64,000 bases of DNA from JASJCL01 sp050291585 (lineage in GTDB: Bacteria; Desulfobacterota; Desulfobacteria; Desulfobacterales; Desulfosarcinaceae). Below are positions 35,210-44,042 of the stretch, piece by piece (within the stretch, counting starts at the first letter, position 1; each line of letters starts with the position of its first letter). The stretch covers positions 15,267-79,266 of the forward strand of contig JBNKKA010000001.1 in the NCBI GenBank assembly GCA_050291585.1, written 5' to 3'. The notes under the pieces were generated by a model. That model did no database searches, was not told where the DNA came from, and saw only the letters and a program-made list of their open reading frames with translations. The translations under genes and the position numbers were made by a program.

Positions 35210-36502
35210 TTGATCTTGACCACTCACTACGGACGCTATCAAATTAAAAGGGAACTGGGCAGCGGTACCATGGGAGTGGTCTACCTGGCCCACGACCCCC
35301 AGATCGATCGCGAGATCGCCCTCAAGGTGCTGCAACCAGATAAGGTGGTGAGTGAGGAGTTTGTCCAGCGCTTTCTCAAGGAAGCGTGTGCTATCGGGCG
35401 TCTGGCCCATCCCAATATCGTTGTGGTTCACGATGTGGGACGCGACCACGGCACCATTTATATCGCCATGGAATACCTGGAAGGCGACACCTTTAGCGAG
35501 CTCATCCGGTCGGGAAGACCGGACTATTCCACCTGGGCCCGTGTGGGGGCAGAGCTGGCCGAGACACTGGCCCACGCTCACGAAAAAGGGATCATTCATC
35601 GTGACATTAAACCCTCCAACATCATCATGACAAAAGATGGGCGCGTCAAGCTGACCGATTTTGGCATTGCCCGCATCGAAGATCCGGCAGCCACCCTCCA
35701 AACACAGGTGGGGGCCATTCTCGGAACGCCCAGCTATATGTCGCCCGAGCAGGTCTCCGGGAAGACCGTAGACGGTCGCAGCGACCTCTTCTCTTTGGGG
35801 GTCGTGCTCTATGAGTGGCTGCTCGGTCAGCGGCCCTTCACCGGTGGGAACATCACCGCCGTCTTTCGCGCCATCACGGACCAAAAGCCACCGCCGCCGC
35901 GGGATCTGGATCCCGCGTTACCGTCATCTCTGTCCGAGTTGCTTCTCAAAATGCTCCAGAAACCTGTAGACCTGCGCTTCTGTGATGGCCACGAAATGGC
36001 AACCGCATTGCGTAACAGCCTGAAACAGACGCTGCCCCTGGGGATACCTGCCAAACGGAATCCACCCCACCCCAAAAAAAATCACTCCAAATGGCTCCTG
36101 GGGGGAATCGGATTTGCCCTCCTCGCCATGGCGGTGTACTACGGCGGGCCCAAAATGGTTCAACATTTCCGGCCTTGGATAGATCCGCCGCAATCTGCCG
36201 TGTCGGCTCAGCAGCCGCCGGCTGAAACGCCACACGGTGCGACCCAAATCCCTGAATCAGAAGCGGCCCCTCGCGAAGTCCGCCTACGTGAAGCCAATCT
36301 TCTCGTGAGCAGTGCCCCGCCGGGTGCCCAGATCTTCATTAACCAGAACCTCAAGGGGACAGCGCCGGCGCAACTCACTTTGCCCTTGGGCGACTATGAT
36401 GTGCGCCTTCGCCTGGCCGACCACTATGAGTGGGAAGCCCAAATCCAGCTCAGTGAACCCGGCCAGATGCCCCTGCACGTCAAGCTTGTGCCAAAACAAT
36501 AA
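35210..36502 (+). CDS. Membrane Ser/Thr protein kinase with PEGA domain
   Basis: This 430-residue Hanks-type kinase has all catalytic parts: glycine loop LGSGTMGVVYLA, ATP-binding Lys39 in IALKVL, catalytic Asp132 in HRDIKPSN, Asp150 in TDFGIA, and SPEQ in the activation segment. A hydrophobic helix (about 295-313) follows the kinase, then a linker and a PEGA domain (about 362-429, LLVSSAPPGAQIFINQNLKGTAPAQ, split). Expected topology is kinase in the cytoplasm and PEGA outside. There is no ATG before the glycine loop, so it starts at TTG, either 35210 or 35216; AGGAAG lies just upstream. It is the likely partner of the PP2C encoded next and of the FHA protein at 23901-26012. Confidence 0.9.
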   Translation: MILTTHYGRYQIKRELGSGTMGVVYLAHDPQIDREIALKVLQPDKVVSEEFVQRFLKEACAIGRLAHPNIVVVHDVGRDHGTIYIAMEYLEGDTFSELIRSGRPDYSTWARVGAELAETLAHAHEKGIIHRDIKPSNIIMTKDGRVKLTDFGIARIEDPAATLQTQVGAILGTPSYMSPEQVSGKTVDGRSDLFSLGVVLYEWLLGQRPFTGGNITAVFRAITDQKPPPPRDLDPALPSSLSELLLKMLQKPVDLRFCDGHEMATALRNSLKQTLPLGIPAKRNPPHPKKNHSKWLLGGIGFALLAMAVYYGGPKMVQHFRPWIDPPQSAVSAQQPPAETPHGATQIPESEAAPREVRLREANLLVSSAPPGAQIFINQNLKGTAPAQLTLPLGDYDVRLRLADHYEWEAQIQLSEPGQMPLHVKLVPKQ

Positions 36503-36524
36503 TGGACTCACGGCCCTGAATATT

Positions 36525-36555
36525 CGCAACAATCTATTTTTTCTTCTTTGTTGCG
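36525..36555 (+). repeat. 8-bp inverted repeat after the kinase gene
   Basis: CGCAACAA (36525-36532) and TTGTTGCG (36548-36555) are inverted around a T-rich 15-base loop. It lies 22 bp after the kinase stop, in a 259-bp gap before the phosphatase. It is not a classic terminator because the T run is inside the loop; it may regulate the downstream gene or be chance. Confidence 0.35.
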
Positions 36556-36761
36556 TTGAAATAGAAACGGTTTGATGACAACAAGTGACACCTTAGGTTC
36601 TCCTTATCTGAAGAATCGACTCGAAGAAAGAAGCTCTTACCGCTGCAGATGGGTCATATTACCAAGTATTATCTGAGCAAATCTGATTAGATCGTACCAA
36701 CGGCTTTCGAGATCTCAAGCAAAATCAAAATGTGCATTGATCCTCATCCGCCGGAGTTTCA

Positions 36762-38198
36762 TTGAAAGACCTAAACACCATACCCGGTTTTTTTGGAAAA
36801 TCCCCGTCACAAGCAGATTTTGTTTGCCTGCGCCTGCCATCGGGCTTCGTTCGCACCTGGGAGAATTGGTTGCAGGCCTCGTTGCGGACCAGTCAACGGG
36901 TTTTAGGCGATGCCTGGCTGGATCTCTACCTCAGCAGCCACATCTGGCGCTTCGTCCTTCCGACCAATATCTGCGATGAGGGGGCCTGGGCGGGGGTCCT
37001 GATGCCCAGCGTGGACCGTGAGGGACACTATTTCCCCCTGACCATCGCTGGGCAAATCGCACCATCCCTGGCGCATGGAAAGCTGCTCGATCAGGCGATG
37101 GAATGGTTCGATCATCTGGAACGAGTGGCCTTAACCTCCCTGGCAGACGGCTTCGATATCGCTCATTTGGATGAAATGCTTCAGGAGGTCGGCTCTATTA
37201 GGAGATGGAGAAAGACTTCTTTTCGTCAGATCTTGTCAAAACCATTCTCAAAAACCGCATCCCAAAGCAGTCTTTGGCAGGCGAGGGGACAAGAACACCT
37301 CGCGTCAACCGTGAAAGCGTTCAAGGGGCTGCCCTCCCCGGAAGACTTCGTGGGTTTAATGACCGAACACTCTCCCCTCAAAGGCAGCGCCAGCGCTTCT
37401 CCCGCCAATATGTCGTCCGAAGACAGTACCCAGGCCCTCTGGCACACAAAGGACCCGGAACCTCCGCCGAACGAGACTACTTTTCCGCGCTTATGGTGCT
37501 CCAAGGGCGCCACGGACGTCGGCCTACGCCGCAAAATCAATGAAGATGCCTATCTGGACATGCCTCAGGCGGGTGTGTGGGCCGTTGCAGACGGCATGGG
37601 GGGCCACAGCGCCGGTGATCTGGCCAGCCAGACAGTGGTGCGTCGATTGGGTCGGATAACACCACAAAATTCCTTGACCGACCTGGAGAGGCTCACCCAG
37701 CGGAAGCTCCAGGAGGTCAATGCGGAACTATTGAGACTGGCCAAAGAGATGGGACCGGCGCATGTGGTCGGCACGACGGTGGTGGCCCTCCTGGCAGTTG
37801 GACACGCTTGCGTAGCCCTGTGGGCGGGTGACAGCCGTCTGTACCGTCACCGTGACGGCTGTTTGGTTCAACTCACCGAAGATCACTCCATGGCAGCCGA
37901 AATGGCCAAAATTCCCAACGCCATGCCCAATGGGTATGGGGACAACATCGTCACAAGAGCATTGGGGGCAGATCCCGTCCTCGAAATAGATCGCATCGCA
38001 TTCGAGGCCCAGCCGGGTGACTCATACCTGCTCTGCAGCGATGGATTGTTCAAAGAGGTCCAACCCACCGAAATCAAAAATATATTGACCGAGGGAGACT
38101 GCGCAAAGCGCGTAAGCAAATTGATCGAGCTGGCCCTGGAAAGACAGGCCAGAGACAATGTCACCGTCATTGTCATCTCAGCTGAGCCCGCCGAATAG
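36762..38198 (+). CDS. TagF-PP2C phosphatase fusion
   Basis: This 478-residue protein has an N-terminal TagF/ImpM domain (about 5-135; IPGFFGKSPSQADFV is the family's start motif, with SGVL-like MPSVDREGHYFPL later), a linker, and a C-terminal PP2C-type phosphatase (about 245-475). PP2C metal sites are Asp277 in ADGMGGHSAGD, NEDAYLD, CSDGLF and RDNVTVIVI. TagF and a PP2C (PppA) are fused in the type VI secretion control systems of some bacteria such as Agrobacterium, where PP2C reverses phosphorylation by PpkA and TagF represses secretion. The gene starts at TTG, 36762, after CCGGAG. It follows the kinase gene by 259 bp. No type VI structural gene is in the window. Confidence 0.88.
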   Translation: MKDLNTIPGFFGKSPSQADFVCLRLPSGFVRTWENWLQASLRTSQRVLGDAWLDLYLSSHIWRFVLPTNICDEGAWAGVLMPSVDREGHYFPLTIAGQIAPSLAHGKLLDQAMEWFDHLERVALTSLADGFDIAHLDEMLQEVGSIRRWRKTSFRQILSKPFSKTASQSSLWQARGQEHLASTVKAFKGLPSPEDFVGLMTEHSPLKGSASASPANMSSEDSTQALWHTKDPEPPPNETTFPRLWCSKGATDVGLRRKINEDAYLDMPQAGVWAVADGMGGHSAGDLASQTVVRRLGRITPQNSLTDLERLTQRKLQEVNAELLRLAKEMGPAHVVGTTVVALLAVGHACVALWAGDSRLYRHRDGCLVQLTEDHSMAAEMAKIPNAMPNGYGDNIVTRALGADPVLEIDRIAFEAQPGDSYLLCSDGLFKEVQPTEIKNILTEGDCAKRVSKLIELALERQARDNVTVIVISAEPAE

Positions 38199-38451
38199 AT
38201 TCTCCTTGGGTCCCCATTCAATCCACGTCATGCCCCACCTAACAGTTTTCAACTATTGACAGGAGCACCCAAGCTGCTTCAAAATTGAATTATTGCTGCA
38301 AAAATGAATATTTATGCAGCCATTGGACCGTCGGGAGCTAAGATCAGCAGAGCGGGATCCTATCTCCAAAGACTGCGCACACCTCATTTCCATCCGCCGG
38401 CCCGCCAAGCAAACCATTATCTGCAACCACCATCCCAAAACGGAGTCGCCG

Positions 38452-41400
38452 ATGCTTAGGCGTCAACAGGTGAGTATCACCCAGGGGCTTGTGCTGAGTT
38501 TCTGTGTTCTGATTTCAATCTTTATCTCTTTCGGCCTCTATAGCCTATATGACATAGGCACCATTTCTCGCCTCACGCGCACCATTTACAATCATCCTCT
38601 GGTGGTATCCAACGCCGCCCTGCAGGCCAATATTTCCATTACCAAAATGCACCGCCATATGAAGGATGTCGTGCTCTTCGACTCCCCCATTCGCATCCTC
38701 ATGTCCATCGAAGCCATTCAGGAACAGGAAAAGACGGTATATCGATATCTGGATGTCGTCAAGGAACGCATTCTGGGTGTTGAGGGCCAGCAACTCGAGG
38801 AAGAAGCGCGAACGCTTTTTGACGAATGGCAGCCCATCCGCGAGGAAGTCGTTGAGTTGGTCCGCAACAACCAGCGCCAGGCGGCGGCCAACATTACCGT
38901 CGGTAAAGGCGCAGACCATGTGGTCGCCCTGGAAGCGAAGATGATGGGATTGACCCAGTATGCCCGCAACAAGGCTGCCCAGTTCATGGCCGAAGCGGAT
39001 AAGCGGCGTGCACGCACCAGCATCACGACGCTCCTGTTTTTAATTGCCAGCGTTTTGGCCGCAGCGCTTACTATCGCTTTTACGCTCAAACGCACGTCTT
39101 CGGCAGAGACGGCCCTGAAAGAATCCCGGCAACTGCTCACCAGCGCCATCGATCGCGCTCCCATTGGTATGGTCATGGTTGAACCCGGCGGAAAGTTTCT
39201 GAAGGCCAACCGCGCCTTCTGCGACATGACCGCTTACACCGAAAATGAGCTGATGGAGATGAATTTTCGCGAGCTCACCCACCCCGAAGATCAAAACATC
39301 GGGGACGACATCTTTCAAAAACTGATCCACGGAAGGGCCAGCCGGGCAAGTTTCGAGAAACGCTACATCCGCAAAGACGGCCAGACCATCCATGTCCTTC
39401 TTTCGACCTCGTTGCTGAGGGACAACCGCAAGAAGCCCCTGTTTTTCTTCACCCAGGCCCAGGACATCACCGAGCGCAAGCTGGCAAAGGCGAGATTACA
39501 GGAGAGCCTGGAGCGCTATCGGATCGTTTCCGAATTCACCCACGACTGGGAGTATTGGTCGGGGCCGGATGGACAGGTGATTTTCATCTCGCCGTCCTGT
39601 GAACGCATCACCGGCTACCCGACTCAAGCGTTCGTTGAGGACCCCTCTCTCTTTACTACCATCGCCCATGCAGCCGACCTGGAAAAAGTTAGGGCCCATT
39701 ATCTCACTCACCAAATGGAGACCCCCAAAGAAGCACAACTGGATTTTCGCATCGTCCGCAAAGACGGGCAGGTCCGCTGGATCAACCACATCTGTCTGCC
39801 GGTGTTTGCCGACGATGGCACTTTTCTGGGTATTCGGGCAAGCAATCGCGATATAACCGACCGGAAGCAAGGCGAGGACCAGTTGCGCGCCAGTGAACAA
39901 CGCTTCCGGGAGCTGTTTGACAACATGAGCTCTGGCGTTGCCATCTACGACAGTCCGGACGACGGCGAAAGCTTTATCTTCCGCGATTTTAACCGCTCGG
40001 GCCTCCGCCATGCGAATAGGACCAAGAGCGACATCATCGGCAAAGAGGTCCGTGACGTCTTTCCAGGCATCGAAGCAACGGGGCTTTTCGAAGTCTTTAG
40101 GGAGGTCTGGCGAACCGCTGAGCCAAAGCGCCATCCATCCACCATGTACAAAGACCAAAAGATGGTTTTATGGGTGGAGAACTACGTCTGTAAATTACCA
40201 TCAGGCGAGCTGGTGGCCATCTATGAAGACACCACTGAACAGAAAAATGCGGAGATCGAGAGGGCCCAGCTGGAGCAGCAGCTCTTCCAATCCCAGAAAC
40301 TGGAATCCGTTGGCACCCTGGCCGGCGGGATCGCCCATGATTTCAACAATATCCTTGCATCCATCCTCGGCTTTACGGAGCTGGCCCTGGATGATGCCGA
40401 GAAGGCTTCCTCGATGGAGCGCAACCTCATGGAAGTTTACACCGCCGGGAAAAGAGCGCGCGATCTGGTCAAACAGATTCTGGCCTTCGCCCGCCAGTCC
40501 GACGAAACCCGTAAACCCGTGCGGGTCAGCTCATTAGCCAAGGAGGCGCTCAAACTGATTCGATCGACAACACCGACCTCCATCGAGATCGAACAGCAGA
40601 TCGTCAGCACTGCCTTGGTAATGGCCAACCCCACCCAGATCCATCAAATCTTCATGAATCTATGCACCAACGCGGTTCACGCCATCGAGGATGAGGAGGG
40701 ACGGGTGACGGTTGCCTTGACCGACGTCCGACTGAATGAAAACCGTTTTGGACCGCTTATGGAGCTCAAACCCGGCGACTACCTTGCCCTGACGGTGTCG
40801 GACACTGGAATGGGCATAAGACCGGATATTCAGGCATCTATCTTCGAGCCCTACTTTACCACCAAGGGGGCTGGGGAGGGCACTGGTATGGGCCTGGCCA
40901 TGGTGCATGGCATCGTCGAAAGCTACGGTGGGAAAATAACGTTTAAAAGCGAACCCGGGCAGGGCACCGAATTTTGCGTTTACCTGCCCACCACCCACCA
41001 ACGCAGGGGACAACAGTATAACAGGAAGGAAGATCTACCCACCGGCAAGGAGCGCGTCCTCATCGTTGATGACGAACTGGCCGTGGCCGAGATGAGCAGC
41101 CAGTTGCTGAACCGCCTGGGGTATGGCGCCACCTTCATGACCAGCAGCGTTGACGCCCTGGCATTGTTTCGCAAGCGACCGGACGAATTCGACCTGGTCA
41201 TCAGCGACATGACCATGCCCAACATGACCGGGGATAAATTAGCAGCGGCGATGTTGGAGATCCGGCCCGACCTGCCGGTGATCATCTGCACGGGTTATAG
41301 CCGTAAAATGTCGGAGGAGATGGCCACCCAAATGGGCATCAGAGGCTTCGCCCTCAAGCCTCTGGTGAAAGCGGATTTGGCGAAATTGGTGCGCCGGGTG

Positions 41401-41505
41401 TTGGATGAGGCCCAATCTTTGGGTGAGGCCCAAGCATTGGGTGAAGCCCAAGCATTGGGTAAATCCCGGGACGCTGTGCCCACCCATTTGGTCCCTCAGC
41501 CATAA
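38452..41505 (+). CDS. Membrane hybrid histidine kinase with three PAS domains and receiver
   Basis: This 1017-residue sensor has two membrane helices near residues 11-35 and about 190-215 that enclose a periplasmic sensing domain of about 150 residues rich in helices (four-helix-bundle type). PAS domains follow at about 230-345 (first), 350-470 and 480-600, each with the usual linkers such as QAQDITERKLAKARL. His629 in AGGIAHDFNNILASILGF is the phosphoacceptor, with ATPase motifs NLCTNAVHAI, DTGMGI and GTGMGLAMVHG. A C-terminal receiver has Asp919 in LVISDMTMPN. The tail carries six-residue repeats (see repeat entry). ATG 38452 follows GGAG; an earlier ATG at 38314 lacks support. No response regulator is adjacent. 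Confidence 0.9.
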   Translation: MLRRQQVSITQGLVLSFCVLISIFISFGLYSLYDIGTISRLTRTIYNHPLVVSNAALQANISITKMHRHMKDVVLFDSPIRILMSIEAIQEQEKTVYRYLDVVKERILGVEGQQLEEEARTLFDEWQPIREEVVELVRNNQRQAAANITVGKGADHVVALEAKMMGLTQYARNKAAQFMAEADKRRARTSITTLLFLIASVLAAALTIAFTLKRTSSAETALKESRQLLTSAIDRAPIGMVMVEPGGKFLKANRAFCDMTAYTENELMEMNFRELTHPEDQNIGDDIFQKLIHGRASRASFEKRYIRKDGQTIHVLLSTSLLRDNRKKPLFFFTQAQDITERKLAKARLQESLERYRIVSEFTHDWEYWSGPDGQVIFISPSCERITGYPTQAFVEDPSLFTTIAHAADLEKVRAHYLTHQMETPKEAQLDFRIVRKDGQVRWINHICLPVFADDGTFLGIRASNRDITDRKQGEDQLRASEQRFRELFDNMSSGVAIYDSPDDGESFIFRDFNRSGLRHANRTKSDIIGKEVRDVFPGIEATGLFEVFREVWRTAEPKRHPSTMYKDQKMVLWVENYVCKLPSGELVAIYEDTTEQKNAEIERAQLEQQLFQSQKLESVGTLAGGIAHDFNNILASILGFTELALDDAEKASSMERNLMEVYTAGKRARDLVKQILAFARQSDETRKPVRVSSLAKEALKLIRSTTPTSIEIEQQIVSTALVMANPTQIHQIFMNLCTNAVHAIEDEEGRVTVALTDVRLNENRFGPLMELKPGDYLALTVSDTGMGIRPDIQASIFEPYFTTKGAGEGTGMGLAMVHGIVESYGGKITFKSEPGQGTEFCVYLPTTHQRRGQQYNRKEDLPTGKERVLIVDDELAVAEMSSQLLNRLGYGATFMTSSVDALALFRKRPDEFDLVISDMTMPNMTGDKLAAAMLEIRPDLPVIICTGYSRKMSEEMATQMGIRGFALKPLVKADLAKLVRRVLDEAQSLGEAQALGEAQALGKSRDAVPTHLVPQP
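41407..41460 (+). repeat. Three 18-bp tandem repeats in the kinase C-terminus
   Basis: Three units of 18 bases (41407-41424, 41425-41442, 41443-41460) encode EAQSLG/EAQALG/EAQALG at the end of the hybrid kinase. Units 2 and 3 differ at one base. The repeat is in frame, so copy-number change would lengthen or shorten a flexible tail without ending the protein. Confidence 0.85.
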
Positions 41506-41522
41506 CCCCGGGCCAAGTCGAC

Positions 41523-41792
41523 TCAAAGAGCCATGTCTTGGGAAGCGACTTTGGCCGCGGCCAAAGCGATGGTGGCCATCTCGATCTGGCTGCGCCACTC
41601 CCGGGGGCTTAGGCGCCAGCGCCGGCAGGCTTCTGGATCGGCATCGCCTTCGAAGGCGGAGCGCAGCTCCCGCAAGGAGCAGTGGTCGTAGCACCAGGCG
41701 GCGTAGGAATCGTCCCCCAGAAAGGTGGAGGGACTCGCCAGGGGGTCTTGACGGATGGCGGCGGTCAACGCCTCGGGGGTGTCGGCTGACAT
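41523..41792 (-). CDS. Small hypothetical protein
   Basis: This 89-residue protein is unrecognised. It is rich in Ala, Asp, Glu and Arg, has a helical look, and carries several Trp and Cys (CYDHCSLRELR, RRWRLSPREWRSQ). No signal peptide or membrane helix is seen. GAGGAG lies 5-6 bases before the ATG at 41792, and codon use resembles neighbouring genes, so it is likely real. It ends 17 bp from the hybrid kinase gene, which converges on it. It reads the same way as the sugar kinase upstream but is separated by 184 bp. Confidence 0.6.
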   Translation of the reverse strand: MSADTPEALTAAIRQDPLASPSTFLGDDSYAAWCYDHCSLRELRSAFEGDADPEACRRWRLSPREWRSQIEMATIALAAAKVASQDMAL

Positions 41793-41976
41793 GGCAACTC
41801 CTCAGTAGCTATGGTGAACCCGTGGGCCGCGGATTTCATAGCACTGGCTGCCAGTACGATGCAAGGAGTAGACAATGATAAGGCTGATAAAAGCGGACTG
41901 ATATGGTTAAAGGCTTTCCACTTGATTGCGGTGAAGCACACTCGAGTTCAAGACCGGTGATAGGGGCCAGTCCTGC

Positions 41977-42885
41977 TTAAAGACCGGCCCAGGCGGCTCC
42001 ATAAATCCCCGCCGAATCCCCGAGCTGATTTTTGAGGATGGGGGTTTCTGCCCTGGGATGAAAGGCGTATTCCCGTACCCGTTCACGACCCAGGGTGTAA
42101 AGCTCTTCGATATTGCTAAGCCCGCCCCCGATGACGATGGCATCAGGGTCCAGCAGTGAGATCAAGCCCCCTACACTGCGACCGAAATCTTCCAGAAACT
42201 CATTGAACGTCTCCACGCACTCGGTATCCCCCTGGCGATATCCCGCTACGATCTCCTCCATTCGCAGGCGTTTGCCCCAACGCGCAAAATGATTTCTGGC
42301 CACCCCCGAACCGGCGATCTTGGTCTCGATACACCCGCGATTGCCACAGAAGCACTTTTCCCCGCGGGGATCGATGGGAAAGTGACCCCACTCTCCGGCG
42401 ATGCCGTGGAGCCCATCGTGTAAGCGCCCCGCCATACAGAGCCCCCCGCCGCAGCCTGTACCCATGATGATGCCGAAGACCATGCCGTAGCCCCGTCCGG
42501 CGCCCCGCAAGGCCTCGGCCAGGGTGAAGCAGTTGGCGTCGTTCTCCATGCCCACGGGGTGGCCCAGGCGTTCTTCCAGTTCGGCCTTGAAGGGGTACCC
42601 GATGAGGCTGGTGGTGTTGGCATTCTGGACGAGCCCTGTGCGGGCGTCGACGATGCCGGGGATGCAGACGCCGATGGTGTAGTCGGCCCCCTGGGGAACC
42701 TGGGCAACGGCCGTCCTCACTTGCTGGCAGACCCGCTCAACAATGCCCATATGATCGTCGGTCGTGCCCGAAGGGGTCGCCACGCGTTTGCGCAGCAGTT
42801 CAGCCTGCCCGGGATCCAGGAGGACCACCTCGATCTTGGTGCCGCCTAAGTCTATACCGATCTGATAGGCACTTGGTGTACTCAT
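41977..42885 (-). CDS. ROK-family sugar kinase
   Basis: This 302-residue cytoplasmic kinase is of the ROK type. GIDLGGTKIEV (about 10-20) is the phosphate-binding start, GMENDANCF holds the catalytic Asp116, and His168 in EWGHFPID with Cys178, Cys180 and Cys185 in CFCGNRGCIE form the zinc site. Length is normal for a glucokinase or fructokinase. It overlaps the ABC ATPase gene by 4 bp (ATGA), so the two are translationally coupled in the sugar-transport operon. It most likely phosphorylates the imported sugar, perhaps glucose, with ATP. The specificity cannot be set from the motif alone. Confidence 0.88.
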   Translation of the reverse strand: MSTPSAYQIGIDLGGTKIEVVLLDPGQAELLRKRVATPSGTTDDHMGIVERVCQQVRTAVAQVPQGADYTIGVCIPGIVDARTGLVQNANTTSLIGYPFKAELEERLGHPVGMENDANCFTLAEALRGAGRGYGMVFGIIMGTGCGGGLCMAGRLHDGLHGIAGEWGHFPIDPRGEKCFCGNRGCIETKIAGSGVARNHFARWGKRLRMEEIVAGYRQGDTECVETFNEFLEDFGRSVGGLISLLDPDAIVIGGGLSNIEELYTLGRERVREYAFHPRAETPILKNQLGDSAGIYGAAWAGL

Positions 42886-44000
42886 TGCAAACGGTTCTCA
42901 CTGTCCGCATCAAAAAGAATGGCTTTGGAGAGATCCACCATCAAGGGCATGCTCTCACCGGGTTTACGGGCCTCGTCAGGGTGCACCCGGCAGTTCACTT
43001 CAGTGTCATTGAAGGAAACCATCACCAGGGTGTCTGGACCGGTGGGCTCCACCACCCGTACCGTGCTGGCTAACTGCATACGAACCGTCGCGTCGCAGTT
43101 ACGCACGGGGATGTCATCGGCAATGTGCTCGGGCCGCAACCCCAGGATCACTTCCTGGCCAATCCGATCGGCCAGCGACAATTGCCAGCGGTCCGCCGTC
43201 ACATGGTAGGCCTGGCCGCTATCATTGGCCAGGCGCAGGGCGGGTTTGTTGTCCATCGCCTCCACCCTGCAAGGGATGAAATTCATGGCCGGGGAGCCGA
43301 TGAAGCCGGCCACAAAACGGTTGCTGGGGTTTTCGTATACGTTGTTAGGCGTGTCCAGCTGCTGAACGATGCCATCTTTCATCACGGCGATGCGGTCCGC
43401 CAAAGTCATGGCCTCTATCTGGTCATGGGTCACGTATACGATGGTAGTGCCGATGCGCTGGTGGAGCAGCTTGATTTCAGTGCGCATCTCCACCCGCAAC
43501 TTGGCATCCAGGTTGGACAAGGGCTCGTCAAAGAGAAAGACGGCCGGATTGCGGGCCAGGGCGCGGCCCATGGCCACCCGCTGGCGCTGGCCGCCGGAAA
43601 GCTGTTTGGGCTTGCGTTCGAGCAGCTCTTCGATCTGCAGGGTTTTGGACACCTTGGCGACAATCTCGTCGATCTCGGCCTGCGGCGTTTTGCGGGTCTC
43701 CAAACCGAAGGAGATGTTCTTGCGCACGTTCATGTTGGGGTAGAGGGCGTAGGACTGGAAAACCATGGCGATGTCGCGGTCCTTGGGACTGATGTGGTTG
43801 ACCACCCGCTCGCCGATGCGGATCTCACCGCTGGTGATCTTCTCCAGGCCGGCGATGAGGTTCAGCAAAGTGGACTTGCCGCAACCCGAGGGCCCCACTA
43901 AGACGAGGAACTCGCCCGAAGCCACATCGATATCGATGCCTTTTAATACATCTACTGCGCCGAAGGTTTTACGCGCGTCTCTGATCGTTAAGGATGCCAT
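42882..44000 (-). CDS. Sugar ABC transporter ATP-binding protein (MalK/UgpC type)
   Basis: This 372-residue ATPase has Walker A GPSGCGKST (about 36-44), signature LSGGQRQRVAMGRAL, Walker B VFLFDEPLSNLDAKL and switch His in VTHDQIEAM. A C-terminal regulatory OB-type domain (about 235-370) is typical of MalK-like carbohydrate importers. It powers the two permeases encoded just upstream. The ATG at 44000 is preferred to a TTG at 44021 because similarity begins there, although the ribosome site is weak. Its stop overlaps the kinase gene by 4 bp. Energy for import and phosphorylation are thus encoded together. Confidence 0.92.
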   Translation of the reverse strand: MASLTIRDARKTFGAVDVLKGIDIDVASGEFLVLVGPSGCGKSTLLNLIAGLEKITSGEIRIGERVVNHISPKDRDIAMVFQSYALYPNMNVRKNISFGLETRKTPQAEIDEIVAKVSKTLQIEELLERKPKQLSGGQRQRVAMGRALARNPAVFLFDEPLSNLDAKLRVEMRTEIKLLHQRIGTTIVYVTHDQIEAMTLADRIAVMKDGIVQQLDTPNNVYENPSNRFVAGFIGSPAMNFIPCRVEAMDNKPALRLANDSGQAYHVTADRWQLSLADRIGQEVILGLRPEHIADDIPVRNCDATVRMQLASTVRVVEPTGPDTLVMVSFNDTEVNCRVHPDEARKPGESMPLMVDLSKAILFDADSENRLQ

Positions 44001-44042
44001 AAACGTATCTCTATTTCTCAAGCAGGCTATTATTGGAAGAAG

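Noticed and set aside
36762..38198. TagF domain as proof of a type VI secretion locus in the window
   Set aside because: No sheath, tube, spike, baseplate, membrane-complex or ClpV gene is present in the 64 kb, so the secretion apparatus itself is not claimed.
41407..41460. Tandem repeats considered as a CRISPR array
   Set aside because: Units are contiguous 18-mers without spacers and lie in frame inside a kinase gene.
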